64,000 nucleotides of DNA from Campylobacter hominis ATCC BAA-381 (GCF_000017585.1 NC_009714.1:1582663-1646662); one strand, 5' to 3'. Shown: positions 26,873 to 36,393, numbered from the stretch's first letter. Numbers and translations are program-made. Notes: generated by a model not told the origin, from the letters alone.

Positions 26873-28179
26873 CTCTCATTCCTTAATTGATACGTAATGT
26901 CTCCTGCACCGAAACCTATAACAAGACCACTATCTACACGGTGTTTTACGCCGAATTCATCATTAAATTCAATCGCTTCGCCGTTTCGTTTTACTTTTTG
27001 AGTAAAAATTATATTTTTACCTTTAAATTCGTCTTTTACATCTATTCCGTTTTGCGCTTCTCCGGCTGCAAAAACAGGTAAAATAATCAAATCGTCAACT
27101 GTTTTAAAGCACTCTTTGAATGCATTTAAATTTGCTTTTAAGCGTGTCCAGCGATGAGGTTGAAAAATAGCCGTAATTTTATCAATTCCCAGTTTTTTAG
27201 CATATTCCTGCGCACTTTTTAAAGTAGCGCAAATTTCCGTCGGGTGATGTCCGTAATCATCAATTAAGACAAAATTTTTATTTGCAACCAGAATATCAAA
27301 TCGTTTTTTTATACCTTTGAAATTTAATAAATTTTTTCTGATATTTTCAAGGCCGACTTCACAATTTGCCGCTAAAATGGCAAGACTTGCATCTATTGCT
27401 ATATGTTCTCCAAGACCGAAAACTTCAAATTTTCCAAGCCCTTTTAAATTAAAGCTGATAAACGGCTGATAATCTCTTAAAAGCATTTTTACATCGGTGA
27501 TATCACGGCTTGGATAAAGTTTTATACAATCTATATTTAAATTTTTCAAAAATTCGTCTTCCGCATTTATAACGCGAATTTTAGCGCGCTCCAAAAAACC
27601 GCGATACGCCAAATGAAATTTTTCCAAATCGAAACCGTAATATTCCATATGTTCGGGTTCCGCGTTTGTGACAACCGCTAAATAAGGATTTGAATTAAGA
27701 AAACTGCTATCACTTTCATCAGCTTCAAAAATTACATTTTCGCTTTTTGCATATTTCATATTTGAGCCGAACTGTTTGCTCACAGCGCCTATTATGACGC
27801 TTCCTTCAATCAAACTGGAAAGCATTGCCGAAGTTGTGCTTTTGCCGTGTGCTCCTGCAACAGCAAAAACGCGCTTATCGTTTAAAATATAAGGTAGAGC
27901 TTCTTTTCTTGAAAGACATTTGATATTTTTATTTTTTGCCGCGATAAGTTCTATATTATCCGGTTTAATTGCGGCGCTGTAAACTACTATATCCTGATTT
28001 GTTATTGCGGATTTATCATGAGGAGTGTTTATTTTCATTCCAAGAGCTCGAAGCTCGGTTATTATTTCGCTTTCTTTTATATCCGAACCGGTAATCTCAT
28101 AAGTTTTTTTCTCATGCAAAAACTTTGCAATTGCCGAAATTCCTATACCGCCAATTCCTATAAAATGGACTTTTTTCAA
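26869..28179 (-). CDS. murC: UDP-N-acetylmuramate--L-alanine ligase
   Basis: MurC adds L-alanine to UDP-MurNAc in the cytoplasm, the first step of peptide stem synthesis. The 436 residues include the N-terminal nucleotide-binding GIGGIGISAIA block (residues 7-17), the Mur-ligase ATP loop AGAHGKSTTSAM, the EADESDSSF motif and the C-terminal DDYGHHPTEI segment. It is transcribed away from the cytochrome genes and begins a unit with the membrane protein and mutS2. Confidence 0.97.
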   Translation of the reverse strand: MKKVHFIGIGGIGISAIAKFLHEKKTYEITGSDIKESEIITELRALGMKINTPHDKSAITNQDIVVYSAAIKPDNIELIAAKNKNIKCLSRKEALPYILNDKRVFAVAGAHGKSTTSAMLSSLIEGSVIIGAVSKQFGSNMKYAKSENVIFEADESDSSFLNSNPYLAVVTNAEPEHMEYYGFDLEKFHLAYRGFLERAKIRVINAEDEFLKNLNIDCIKLYPSRDITDVKMLLRDYQPFISFNLKGLGKFEVFGLGEHIAIDASLAILAANCEVGLENIRKNLLNFKGIKKRFDILVANKNFVLIDDYGHHPTEICATLKSAQEYAKKLGIDKITAIFQPHRWTRLKANLNAFKECFKTVDDLIILPVFAAGEAQNGIDVKDEFKGKNIIFTQKVKRNGEAIEFNDEFGVKHRVDSGLVIGFGAGDITYQLRNES

Positions 28180-28296
28180 AATTTTTCCTTATTAAAATTT
28201 AAATTCTGATATCTTATCCAAATCGTGCTTAAAATTTTAACAATATGAAATTTAACTATACAAAAGCCAATTTTAATAAAAAATTCAACTTTTTCT

Positions 28297-28304
28297 TATA
28301 CAAT
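28297..28304 (+). promoter_or_regulatory. Candidate -10 element for the first pentaheme cytochrome gene
   Basis: TATACAAT lies 35 bases before the ATG at 28340, and AGGGG precedes the start codon. No -35 or clear regulator box is visible in the 160-base divergent gap with murC. Confidence 0.4.
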
Positions 28305-28339
28305 GGCAAATGAAATATTATTTTAAATAGGGGCTTTTT

Positions 28340-29560
28340 ATGTTATTTTTTAAGAAAAGTTTTATAACTTTATGTCTTGGAATTTCATTCGCGTTTGCGA
28401 ATGAAGGTGCTGCTACAATTGATTCGGTTTGGAATCCGTCGCTTTGCAAAGAGTGCCATAAAGAGCAATATATGGCATGGAAAACTTCGCTTCATGCTAA
28501 AAGCCACGAAGAATCCAATGAGCTGTATAAAGTTTTAATAGATTATACAAGTAAAGCTTTATATAAACCTCGCAATGAAACCGTTACAGAATGTGGCGCA
28601 TGTCATAATCCGAAGCTTAAAATAAAACAAGTCGATCCGAATATCGCACTTAGCAAAATTTACGGCATAGAAGTAAAATCTTTGCAAAATATGGAAAAAA
28701 CAATACAAAGCGAAATAGACTCAGATATGGTAAAAACCGGAATGAGCTGTTATATTTGTCACAACGTAGATAAAATAAACAAACAAAAGCACGAACATGA
28801 TGTAGGATACAAAAGATTTGAATGGGCGCGCGGAATTTTAATAACCGGTCCGTATGAAGGCGATGAAAACTATATTTTTCATAAAACTGCAAAACGTGAT
28901 TTTTTTAGAGAAAACGACGAGCTTTGTTTGTCTTGTCACCAAGGAATGGGGTCTAAAATGAAATTTTCGGCTTACAATACAGGAATTGAAAGTACAAAAA
29001 ATGCTCAAAGATGTACCGATTGCCACATGGGCGATACAAAAATGAACTATTTATCGCCAAATCTTAAAGTGGATACATTGCAAAAAAGAGAGATTAAAAA
29101 TCACTTTTTTAGAGGAGCCAGAAACAGCCGAATACTAAACGAAGCAATTGATTTATCATTTGAAAAAATTTCAAACAGCAAAGCCAAACTTACACTTCAT
29201 AATCTGGTTTCACATAATGTCCCGACAGGTTTTGGCGGAAGAAGTATTGTAATTGAAATTTCGGCTATGTCTAAAACAGGTGAAATTTTAGCAAATAATG
29301 ATTTCACTCTTAGGACAATCTATAACAAAGCCGATGGAAGCGAAACATTCCAATATTCAGCTTTTACGTTTTCAAAAGATACGAGATTGAAAGCTTTTGA
29401 AAACCGAAGTTATGATTTACAAATTCCTGATGGAACAAAATCGGTAAAAGTCGAAGTTATATATTATGTAATCGCACCTGAACTTCAAAATTTAATAGAT
29501 ATAAAAGACGAAACATTTACAAAACCGTATAAAGCTATTTCCAGAATTTTTAAATTTTAA
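28340..29560 (+). CDS. Periplasmic pentaheme c-type cytochrome (copy 1 of a tandem pair)
   Basis: 406-residue exported multiheme cytochrome. A signal peptide ends near residue 20 (SFAFA|NE). Five CXXCH sites follow: CKECH (36-40), CGACH (85-89), CYICH (137-141), CLSCH (196-200) and CTDCH (225-229). The last 145 residues contain no heme site and look like a beta-sandwich, with the motif SHNVPTGFGGRS that recurs in cytochrome c554-like families. The following gene encodes a clear paralogue with the same spacing. No quinol dehydrogenase or catalytic subunit lies beside it, so the redox partner is unknown. It is not NrfA (no CXXCK site) and not an octaheme hydroxylamine dehydrogenase. Confidence 0.88.
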   Translation: MLFFKKSFITLCLGISFAFANEGAATIDSVWNPSLCKECHKEQYMAWKTSLHAKSHEESNELYKVLIDYTSKALYKPRNETVTECGACHNPKLKIKQVDPNIALSKIYGIEVKSLQNMEKTIQSEIDSDMVKTGMSCYICHNVDKINKQKHEHDVGYKRFEWARGILITGPYEGDENYIFHKTAKRDFFRENDELCLSCHQGMGSKMKFSAYNTGIESTKNAQRCTDCHMGDTKMNYLSPNLKVDTLQKREIKNHFFRGARNSRILNEAIDLSFEKISNSKAKLTLHNLVSHNVPTGFGGRSIVIEISAMSKTGEILANNDFTLRTIYNKADGSETFQYSAFTFSKDTRLKAFENRSYDLQIPDGTKSVKVEVIYYVIAPELQNLIDIKDETFTKPYKAISRIFKF

Positions 29561-29574
29561 ATAAATATAAAAAA

Positions 29575-29607
29575 GTTAGAATTTTTAAGCTAAAATTCTA
29601 ACTTTTT
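29575..29607 (+). terminator. Terminator between the two pentaheme cytochrome genes
   Basis: An 11-bp perfect stem (GTTAGAATTTT / AAAATTCTAAC) with a 6-base loop is followed by TTTTTA, 14 bases after the first cytochrome stop. It implies that the second copy has its own promoter or depends on read-through. Confidence 0.9.
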
Positions 29608-29654
29608 ATGATATTATCACTTAAAAAATCTTTTATTTTTAAGGAAATGGCGAT

Positions 29655-30833
29655 ATGAAAAAATTTATTTTTTTCTTATGCTGTATTTGTGCATTTCAGA
29701 TAAGCCTTGCTGCAGATATGATGAATCCTAACGTTTGTAAATCTTGTCATGAAGAACAACACAAAGACTGGAAAACTTCACTTCACGCTCTAAGTCATGA
29801 AGACTCAAATGAGCTTTACAGAAAAGCTGTAACTTGGGCAGCCAATGAAAATCATAAATTATATGACGATCAGCTTTTAGAGTGCGGACAATGCCACAAT
29901 CCAAAAATGCAAATCAAAAAAATGGACGCCGATATGTTTTTGGCAACAGCTTTAAATATAGACACACAAAAGTCTCAACAACTTCAAGAAGCTATAAACG
30001 CGGACGATATAAAAACAGGCGTAAGTTGTTATATTTGTCATCATGTAAGCAGTATAAAGCCTAAAACAGATCCGAAACAAAGCGGTTACAAACTGTTCGA
30101 CTGGACCCTAGGAAATATTATAGTAGGACCGTACGATATAGAAAGCACGCTATTTCATGCGAATGAATACAGAGATTTTTTCAGAGAAAACGATAATCTT
30201 TGTCTAAGCTGCCATCAAGGACAAGCCACACAGAATAAATTTTCCGTTTATAATACAGGCGTAGAAAGTGCAGATGCAGAAAAACGCTGTGTAGATTGCC
30301 ATATGGGTTCGCTCCGCACGGAAATTATAGCTCCGACTATAAAACGCGACGATATGACACCAAGAGAGGTTAAATCACACTTTTTTAAAGGTGCAAGAAA
30401 TAGCGATATTCTTAAAGAGGCACTTGATTTTAATTTAGTAAAAATAGGCGAAAATGAGGCGAAATTAAGCGTACAAAATCTCATCTCGCACAATGTTCCG
30501 ACAGGCTTTGGTGGACGTTCTATGGTTTTTGAAATTTCATTTTTTAATAATGCAAAACTTTTGGATAAACAAAATATTGACTTCAGAGCCATTTTTAAAA
30601 ATGCTACAATGCTTGAAACTTTCAACTATGGCGCTACATCGATGTCAAGCGATACGCGTTTAAAACCGTTTGAACAACGAGATTTCAAAATAACAGCTCC
30701 GAACGGAACAAATAAAATAACGATTAATGTAGTTTATTATGTCATCGCACCTCAACTTCAGGAACTTTTGCAAATCAAAAGCGAATCGCACATAAAACCT
30801 TATAAAGCGATGCAAAAAGAGTTTAAATTTTAA
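29655..30833 (+). CDS. Periplasmic pentaheme c-type cytochrome (copy 2 of a tandem pair)
   Basis: 392-residue paralogue of the preceding gene. It has a signal peptide (cleavage near residue 20, SLAA|DM), then CKSCH (28-32), CGQCH (77-81), CYICH (125-129), CLSCH (183-187) and CVDCH (212-216), and a C-terminal heme-free domain with the same SHNVPTGFGGRS motif. Blocks such as WKTSLHA, DFFREND, HFFKGARNS and YYVIAPQLQ are shared with copy 1, while linkers differ, so the duplication is not recent. AAGG precedes the ATG. A separate terminator follows. Function beyond periplasmic electron transfer is not inferable. Confidence 0.88.
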   Translation: MKKFIFFLCCICAFQISLAADMMNPNVCKSCHEEQHKDWKTSLHALSHEDSNELYRKAVTWAANENHKLYDDQLLECGQCHNPKMQIKKMDADMFLATALNIDTQKSQQLQEAINADDIKTGVSCYICHHVSSIKPKTDPKQSGYKLFDWTLGNIIVGPYDIESTLFHANEYRDFFRENDNLCLSCHQGQATQNKFSVYNTGVESADAEKRCVDCHMGSLRTEIIAPTIKRDDMTPREVKSHFFKGARNSDILKEALDFNLVKIGENEAKLSVQNLISHNVPTGFGGRSMVFEISFFNNAKLLDKQNIDFRAIFKNATMLETFNYGATSMSSDTRLKPFEQRDFKITAPNGTNKITINVVYYVIAPQLQELLQIKSESHIKPYKAMQKEFKF

Positions 30834-30867
30834 AATTTAGTGCTTTTTAGCACTAAATTTTGATTTT
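30832..30867 (+). terminator. Terminator of the second pentaheme cytochrome gene
   Basis: A 12-bp perfect stem (AAAATTTAGTGC / GCACTAAATTTT) with a 6-base loop starts inside the TAA stop codon and is followed by GATTTT. Confidence 0.85.
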
Positions 30868-30904
30868 ACGATATATAGATAATTAAAATTTTGAAAGTGT
30901 TGTA

Positions 30905-31702
30905 ATGAAAAAAATTTGTTTTTTATTTATTTGTTTTGGAATTTTGTTTGCAAGTGATACAAATCTTCAAAATAAATGTAATAAGAACGATGCCGGCGCA
31001 TGCCATAACTTAGCGGTACAATTTTATGAAAGCAAAGATTACCAAAATGCTTTTAAATATTTCAAAAAAGCTTGTGAGCTAAAATTTAATCAAAGCTGCT
31101 TTAATATAGGACTTATGTCTGAGCAAGGAAAAGGCACTCCAAAAGATGAATTTAAGGCTTTTGATATGTTTAGCAAAACTTGTATAAAAAATAAAAAAGG
31201 TAAATATAATCCATATTTCGGATGTGCAAATTTAGCCTTTTTGTATCTTGACGGACGCGGTGTAAGACAAAATTTTAAAACAGGAATAAAAATTTTAAAT
31301 GATACCTGCAAAGATGGCAATCTTGCAAATTGCGAAATTTTAAGCAATATTTACAATGATGGATATTTAGGAATTACAAAAGATACAAATAAAGCTATGG
31401 AAATTTTAGAGTTTAGCTGCAAAAAAGGTGAAATAAATGCCTGCCTCAAAATTTCAAACAATCTTCTTGATGGTAATATCACGGATCAGAAAAAAATACA
31501 AAAAGGCATTTCTATGCTTGAAAATGTTTGTAAACTTAAAAATAGCGAAGCTTGCCTGAAACTTGGAATTTATTACACAAACGGAAATTTTGTAAAACAA
31601 AATCTGACTGTAGCTAAAGAATTTTTCGGTATCGCCTGCGATTTACGAAATGAAAAAGGTTGCCAAAGCTACAAAATTTTAAATGAAAACGGAGTCAAAT
31701 AA
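30905..31702 (+). CDS. Secreted cysteine-rich Sel1-repeat protein (Hcp-like)
   Basis: 265 residues with a signal peptide (MKKICFLFICFGILFAS). The mature part is made of about seven Sel1/TPR-like repeats; six carry a CX7C pair (for example CELKFNQSC, CKKGEINAC) and one a CX13C pair. This is the pattern of Helicobacter cysteine-rich proteins, where each pair forms a disulfide that staples a helical repeat, so a periplasmic or secreted location is expected. It lies 71 bases after the cytochrome pair on the same strand, behind a terminator. Some Hcp proteins bind penicillin or act in host contact; none of that can be read here. Confidence 0.85.
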   Translation: MKKICFLFICFGILFASDTNLQNKCNKNDAGACHNLAVQFYESKDYQNAFKYFKKACELKFNQSCFNIGLMSEQGKGTPKDEFKAFDMFSKTCIKNKKGKYNPYFGCANLAFLYLDGRGVRQNFKTGIKILNDTCKDGNLANCEILSNIYNDGYLGITKDTNKAMEILEFSCKKGEINACLKISNNLLDGNITDQKKIQKGISMLENVCKLKNSEACLKLGIYYTNGNFVKQNLTVAKEFFGIACDLRNEKGCQSYKILNENGVK

Positions 31703-31912
31703 ATTTTTTCAATTTTACATTAAAATTTTTTATATTTTCAGCTGAAATTCCAACTATTTTTTTAATAATCAAAATTATAAAATCTTATTTTTCAACGTAA
31801 AATAAAAACGATATTTTAAAATTTCAGTTTAATTTTTTTACACATTTTAAATACTTTTAAAATTCATTTAATCAAAATATATTTTTATATTCAAAAACAA
31901 TATAAAACTTGC

Positions 31913-31918
31913 TATAAT
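31913..31918 (+). promoter_or_regulatory. Extended -10 promoter of ridA
   Basis: TGCTATAAT (TG at 31910-31911) lies 26 bases before the ribosome site and start of ridA; AAGGAG follows. This is the common Campylobacter form, with a strong extended -10 and no recognisable -35. Confidence 0.75.
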
Positions 31919-31944
31919 ACGACAAATCAATCAAGGAGATTGTA

Positions 31945-32319
31945 ATGAAAACTATTTGCACAAAAAAAGCTCCGGCTGCAATTGGACCGTATTCTCAAGG
32001 AGTGCGCGTTAAAGGGTTGCTTTTCACATCAGGCCAAATTGCTATTGACCCGAAAACAAACGAATTTATCGGTGGCGACATAAGCGCCCAAACAAAACAG
32101 GTAATGGAAAATTTAGGAGAAATATTAAACAAAGCTTGCACAAGTTTTGATAAAGTTGTAAAAACAACGGTTTTTATCACAGATATGGATGATTTTGGCG
32201 TTGTAAATGAAATTTACGGCGAATATTTTAAAGAACACAAACCTGCAAGAAGTTGTGTAGCTGTTAAAAATTTGCCAAAAGATGCGCTGATAGAAATTGA
32301 AGTTATAGCAAAGGTATAA
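31945..32319 (+). CDS. ridA: RidA family reactive-intermediate deaminase
   Basis: RidA/YjgF/UK114 protein of 124 residues, a cytoplasmic trimer that hydrolyses reactive enamines and imines released by PLP enzymes such as threonine dehydratase. The family signature PARSCVAVKNLPKDALIEIE near the C-terminus includes the substrate-binding arginine, and the N-terminal APAAIGPYSQGV block is intact. It has its own promoter and a good AAGGAG site. It is monocistronic; the next gene, hemN, is convergent. Confidence 0.93.
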   Translation: MKTICTKKAPAAIGPYSQGVRVKGLLFTSGQIAIDPKTNEFIGGDISAQTKQVMENLGEILNKACTSFDKVVKTTVFITDMDDFGVVNEIYGEYFKEHKPARSCVAVKNLPKDALIEIEVIAKV

Positions 32320-32361
32320 AAAAATTATTACTTTTAAATAAAATACATATTAACAGCGAAA

Positions 32362-32389
32362 GGCTTTTATGAATTAAGGCATAAAAGCC
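32362..32389. terminator. Hairpin downstream of ridA
   Basis: A perfect 10-bp stem (GGCTTTTATG / CATAAAAGCC) with an 8-base loop lies 43 bases after ridA. There is no clean T-run, so termination is plausible but weaker than at other sites. It lies in the 317-base gap between ridA and hemN; apart from this and the hairpin at 32593-32628 I see only AT-rich DNA there. Confidence 0.5.
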
Positions 32390-32592
32390 GAATATCTTTA
32401 CAAAACTAATTTTTAAAATATTAATTTCAAAATATATGCTGTTTGCATTTAAAATTTTAAACATATCATAATCATATTTAAATTAAAATTTTGTCTAAAA
32501 AATTTTTAACTATATAAAAACGAATAGTATTAAAATTTTACGATGAATTTTAAAATTTACAAAAAAATCACATCAAAATTATTTTTAAAATC

Positions 32593-32628
32593 ATAAAAGC
32601 GGAATGTTCAAAAACAATCTGCTTTTAT
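32593..32628 (-). terminator. Probable hemN terminator
   Basis: On the minus strand, just after the hemN stop, an 11-bp stem (ATAAAAGCAGA / TCCGCTTTTAT, one G-T pair) with a 14-base loop is followed by GATTTT. It is convergent with ridA. Confidence 0.55.
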
Positions 32629-32636
32629 ATTAAATT

Positions 32637-33995
32637 TCACACTGTTTTTGAGAATTTTTTATCACCTAAATTCTTTTTCATATATTCATCAAAACACATT
32701 GCGATATTACGGATCAGTAATGTTCCTGTCTGTGTAACCGATATTTTTTCAGGTGAAATTTCTACAAAATCATTCAGTTTTTCAAGTTCTTTTAAACTTT
32801 TTGCAAAATGTTCAAAAAAATCAATGTTAAATTTGCTTTCAATCTTTTTGATATCTACGCGAAAATTACTCATAAGTCCCATTATCACATCTTTTCGAAG
32901 CAAATCTTCACTGTTTAATAAGATTCCTTTAAAAAACGGCAAAATCCCTTCGTCTATCGCTTTTTCGTAAAGCGGCATATCTTTGAAATTTTGCGCATAA
33001 TATCTTTTTCCTTCACCGATACTTGTAAGTCCGATACCTATCAAATCAGCACCGCCTTTTGTCGTATATCCTTGAAAATTTCTGTGCAAAGTGCCGTTTT
33101 CAAGTGCAGCGTGAAGCTCATCTGTCGGTTTAGAATAATGATCCATTCCAATCATTTTGTATCCGTTCGAAGTCAAAAAATCATGTGTAAATTTTAAAAT
33201 TTCAAGTTTAACTTTCGGACTTGGTAAGGTAGTTTCATCGAATTTCCTCATTGATTTTTTAATCCATGGAACATGCGCATAATTAAAAATAGCAAAACGA
33301 TCGACATCAAGTGTAAGTGCAAGCCTTAATGTCTCCTTAAAACTTTCCAAAGTTTGATAAGGAAGCCCGTAGATAAGATCCGTATTTATTGATTTGATAC
33401 CTTTTTGGCGTGCCAAATCAATCGCATTCTTAGTCATTTCATAAGGTTGAACTCTATGAATTACTTTTTGAACTTTTTCATTAAAATCCTGCACACCGTA
33501 ACTTATGCGATTGAAACCGTGTTTTACTAAAACATCAAGTTGCTCTTCATTTAAAAATCTGGGATCTATTTCACAACTGATTTCAGCGTCTTTTGCAAAA
33601 TTTTTAAAGTATTTTTTAATATTTTTGATGTGAAAATCAAGTTCATCAGCATCATAATATGTAGGCGTTCCTCCACCGAAATGCATTTGTGTTACAACGC
33701 GGGAAGTGTCAATTATGCCGCTTAAAATTTGCATTTCTTTATTCATGTAATCCAAATATCTATGCATTTTTTCGCTTTTGCTTGTATAAATTACATTGCA
33801 ACCGCAAAAATAGCACGCAGAGCGACAAAACGGCATATGAAAATACAAAGATAGCGGAGTTTCCTGTGCTTGAGCTTTTAATTCATTGACATATTCTTCG
33901 TATCTGAATTTTTGACTGAATTCCAAAGCGGTCGGATAACTTGTATATCTTGGTCCAGGACGTGAGAATTTGGCATAGGCATCAAAATCTATCAT
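32637..33995 (-). CDS. hemN: Oxygen-independent coproporphyrinogen III oxidase (radical SAM)
   Basis: HemN converts coproporphyrinogen III to protoporphyrinogen IX without oxygen, using two SAM molecules and a [4Fe-4S] cluster. The 452 residues carry the HemN signature CRSACYFCGCN (CX3CX2CXC, about residues 57-67), the SAM-binding GGGTPTYY segment, and the N-terminal SRPGPRYTSYPTA extension that separates true HemN from HemW-like proteins. It ends the hemB-argF-DUF2603-hemN run with a 1-base overlap (TAATG). Heme supply suits the many c-type cytochromes in this genome. Confidence 0.96.
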   Translation of the reverse strand: MIDFDAYAKFSRPGPRYTSYPTALEFSQKFRYEEYVNELKAQAQETPLSLYFHMPFCRSACYFCGCNVIYTSKSEKMHRYLDYMNKEMQILSGIIDTSRVVTQMHFGGGTPTYYDADELDFHIKNIKKYFKNFAKDAEISCEIDPRFLNEEQLDVLVKHGFNRISYGVQDFNEKVQKVIHRVQPYEMTKNAIDLARQKGIKSINTDLIYGLPYQTLESFKETLRLALTLDVDRFAIFNYAHVPWIKKSMRKFDETTLPSPKVKLEILKFTHDFLTSNGYKMIGMDHYSKPTDELHAALENGTLHRNFQGYTTKGGADLIGIGLTSIGEGKRYYAQNFKDMPLYEKAIDEGILPFFKGILLNSEDLLRKDVIMGLMSNFRVDIKKIESKFNIDFFEHFAKSLKELEKLNDFVEISPEKISVTQTGTLLIRNIAMCFDEYMKKNLGDKKFSKTV

Positions 33996-34465
33996 TATTT
34001 GTTATCCTTTTTTATCAAATTTTCAATATCTACAAATAAATTCGGATGCTCACTTTTTACTTTTTCTACAACAGCATCGAAATTTATATTCAAAGTATTC
34101 ATATTCTGATTTTTTTTGGCGACTTTTTTTATTTCATCCATACAGACAATCCAAACATCACCGAAATCAATCGGTATACGTTGCAAAATACTTTTTTCAA
34201 GTTTTAAATTGAAATTTTCTCTAGCCGCATTTTTGTAAAGTGAAACTAAATTTGAAAGCATAGAAAGCGAAACCATCGTATGAAGTCCACCATTTTCATC
34301 AATCCCGAACCACGGCTCATCGCCTTGCCATGAGCCGCTTTTTAAAACAAGTTTTTTATCACCGTTTTTATCATTTGATGAAATTTCAAAAATCGTCTTT
34401 TCTTTGTTGGTAAGTCCGAAATTTTCGCTACTTTGCTCTATCTGCTTTTTTATTTCATCTTTCAT
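33995..34465 (-). CDS. UPF0763/DUF2603 family protein of unknown function
   Basis: 156-residue soluble protein of a family that, to my knowledge, is restricted to campylobacters and helicobacters. I choose the ATG at 34465 (1-base overlap with the argF stop, AGGAAT upstream) over a TTG one codon earlier. The N-terminal half is charged; the middle holds [20 protein letters not shown], and there is no signal peptide, cysteine cluster or nucleotide motif. It is coupled to argF before it and to hemN after it, which does not reveal a function because those genes serve different pathways. Confidence 0.82.
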
Positions 34466-35385
34466 CAATCATTCCTGTGAGCATCCAACCAAACCATAAT
34501 TCCTTTTTGTGCGTGAAGTCTGTTTTCGGCTTCCAAAAATATATCTCTTGCATGACTCTCAAAAACTTTATCGCTAACTTCATAACCGCGATATGCCGGC
34601 AAACAATGAAGCAAAATAGCATCTTTACAAGCCAAACTCATCAAATTTTTATTTACGCAAAAGCTTTCGAAATCTTTTACTTTGCGCTCTTTTTCATCTT
34701 CTTGACCCATTGAAATCCAAGTATCGGTAGCTACTACATTAGCGCCTTCTATCGCCTCTTTCGGATTATGAGTGAGTAAAATTTTAGCGCCCGAAATTTT
34801 CGCATTCTCTTTTGCTATATTTATAAAATTTTTGTTCGGCTCATATCCTTTCGGTGTTGCGATATGAAGTTCAAGCCCCAAAATGGAAGCAAGCATAAGC
34901 CATGAATTACTCATATTATTTCCATCTCCGATGTAAGCTATAGTTTCACCGTTTGCAATCTCTTTGATAGTCATATAATCAGCCATTAGTTGCACCGGAT
35001 GAAGATCGTCGCTAAGTCCGTTTATAACTGGCACACTTGAAAATTTCGCAAATTCCACCAAATCACTTTGTTTATATACGCGAAGCATCGCCATATCGAC
35101 CATACTTGAAATAACTCTTGCCGTATCTTTTATAGGCTCGCCTCTGCCAAGCTGAATATCCCTACTGCTTAAAAAAAGCCCTTGACCGCCAAGTTGATAA
35201 ATGCCTGTTTCAAAACTTACGCGCGTTCTTGTTGAACTTTTCTCAAAAATCATAGCCAATGTTTGATTTTTTAGATATGGCTCATACTTTTTATTTTTTG
35301 TCTCTTTTTTGATTTTATCCGCCAAGCTTAAAATTTCTAAAATTTCAGCTTTGCTAAAATCGTTTAATGTTAAGAAATGTCTCAT
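34465..35385 (-). CDS. argF: Ornithine carbamoyltransferase
   Basis: Makes citrulline from ornithine and carbamoyl phosphate for arginine synthesis. The 306 residues contain the carbamoyl-phosphate loop [11 protein letters not shown] (about residues 50-60), [11 protein letters not shown] and the ornithine-binding HCLPAYRG near the C-terminus. Anabolic and catabolic forms cannot be told apart by sequence alone; no arcA or arcC lies nearby, which favours the anabolic role. It starts 11 bases after hemB. Confidence 0.95.
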
Positions 35386-35396
35386 AATATGCCCTT

Positions 35397-36374
35397 TTAA
35401 TTAAATTTTCTTAAAATTTCACTTGCTTCTTTTGCGTGATATGTGATTATCATATCGGCTCCGGCCCGTTTTATTCCGATTAATGTTTCCATCATAACAC
35501 GATCGTAATCTATCAGTCCAAGTTTTGCGGCACCTTTTAAAAGCGCGTATTCACCGCTTACATTGTAAGCGCAAAGCGGCAAAAGTGTGCGTTCTCTTAC
35601 ATCGCGCAAAATATCCAAATAAGCAAGCGCCGGCTTCACCATCAAAATATCGGCTCCTTGCGCTTCATCCTGCAAGCTCTCATTTATCGCTTCAAGGCGA
35701 TTTGCAGGATCCATTTGATATGAATTTCTGTTTCCGAAACTTGGCGAACTTTCAGCTACATCACGAAACGGTCCGTAATATCCGCTTGCAAATTTAGTAG
35801 AATACGCCATTATCGGTAAATTTTCAAAACCTTCGCCATCAAGCGCATTTCTTAAAGTTTCGATAATTCCGTCCATCATTCCACTTGGCGCTATCATATC
35901 CGAACCGTTTCTTGCGTGAATTAAAGCTTGCGTAGCTGAAATTTCAAGTGTAGCGTCATTATCGACCGTTTCATGAACTTTATCTAAAATGCCGCAGTGA
36001 CCGTGATCTGTGTATTCACAAAAGCAAAGATCGGTTATCACAAAAAGATTTGGAAATTTATCTTTTATAGCGCGAAGTGCTGTCGCAATTATACCGTTTT
36101 CACTCAGAGCGTCACTTCCAATGCTATCTTTTACACTTGGAATTCCGAAAAGTAAAATCGATTTTATACCTAAATTTTGCAAATTTTCGCACTCTTTTAA
36201 AATTTCATCAATACTCATTTGAAAAACGCCCGGCATTGATTTTATCTCGTTTTTAACACCTTTTCCGCTCACTACAAAAAGCGGATAAATAAACTCACTC
36301 GTGTTAAGATGTGTTTCGCGCACCAACTCTCTTGTAACCGCATTTATGCGAAGTCGCCTGAATCGTTTAAACAT
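35397..36374 (-). CDS. hemB: Delta-aminolevulinic acid dehydratase (porphobilinogen synthase)
   Basis: Condenses two aminolevulinates into porphobilinogen. The start is the ATG at 36374 ([18 protein letters not shown]), giving 325 residues, because an AAGGA site precedes it; an in-frame codon 8 residues upstream adds a sequence not seen in the family. The Schiff-base lysines lie in [13 protein letters not shown] and [11 protein letters not shown]. The metal-site segment [12 protein letters not shown] retains cysteines, consistent with zinc use. It heads the hemB-argF-DUF2603-hemN run. Confidence 0.96.
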   Translation of the reverse strand: MFKRFRRLRINAVTRELVRETHLNTSEFIYPLFVVSGKGVKNEIKSMPGVFQMSIDEILKECENLQNLGIKSILLFGIPSVKDSIGSDALSENGIIATALRAIKDKFPNLFVITDLCFCEYTDHGHCGILDKVHETVDNDATLEISATQALIHARNGSDMIAPSGMMDGIIETLRNALDGEGFENLPIMAYSTKFASGYYGPFRDVAESSPSFGNRNSYQMDPANRLEAINESLQDEAQGADILMVKPALAYLDILRDVRERTLLPLCAYNVSGEYALLKGAAKLGLIDYDRVMMETLIGIKRAGADMIITYHAKEASEILRKFN

Positions 36375-36393
36375 TATTTTTCCTTTTTTTGGA

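Noticed and set aside
28340-30833. Pentaheme pair as nitrite reductase NrfA/NrfH or hydroxylamine oxidoreductase
   Set aside because: There is no CXXCK site as in NrfA, no membrane-anchored NrfH-like partner, and five rather than eight heme sites.
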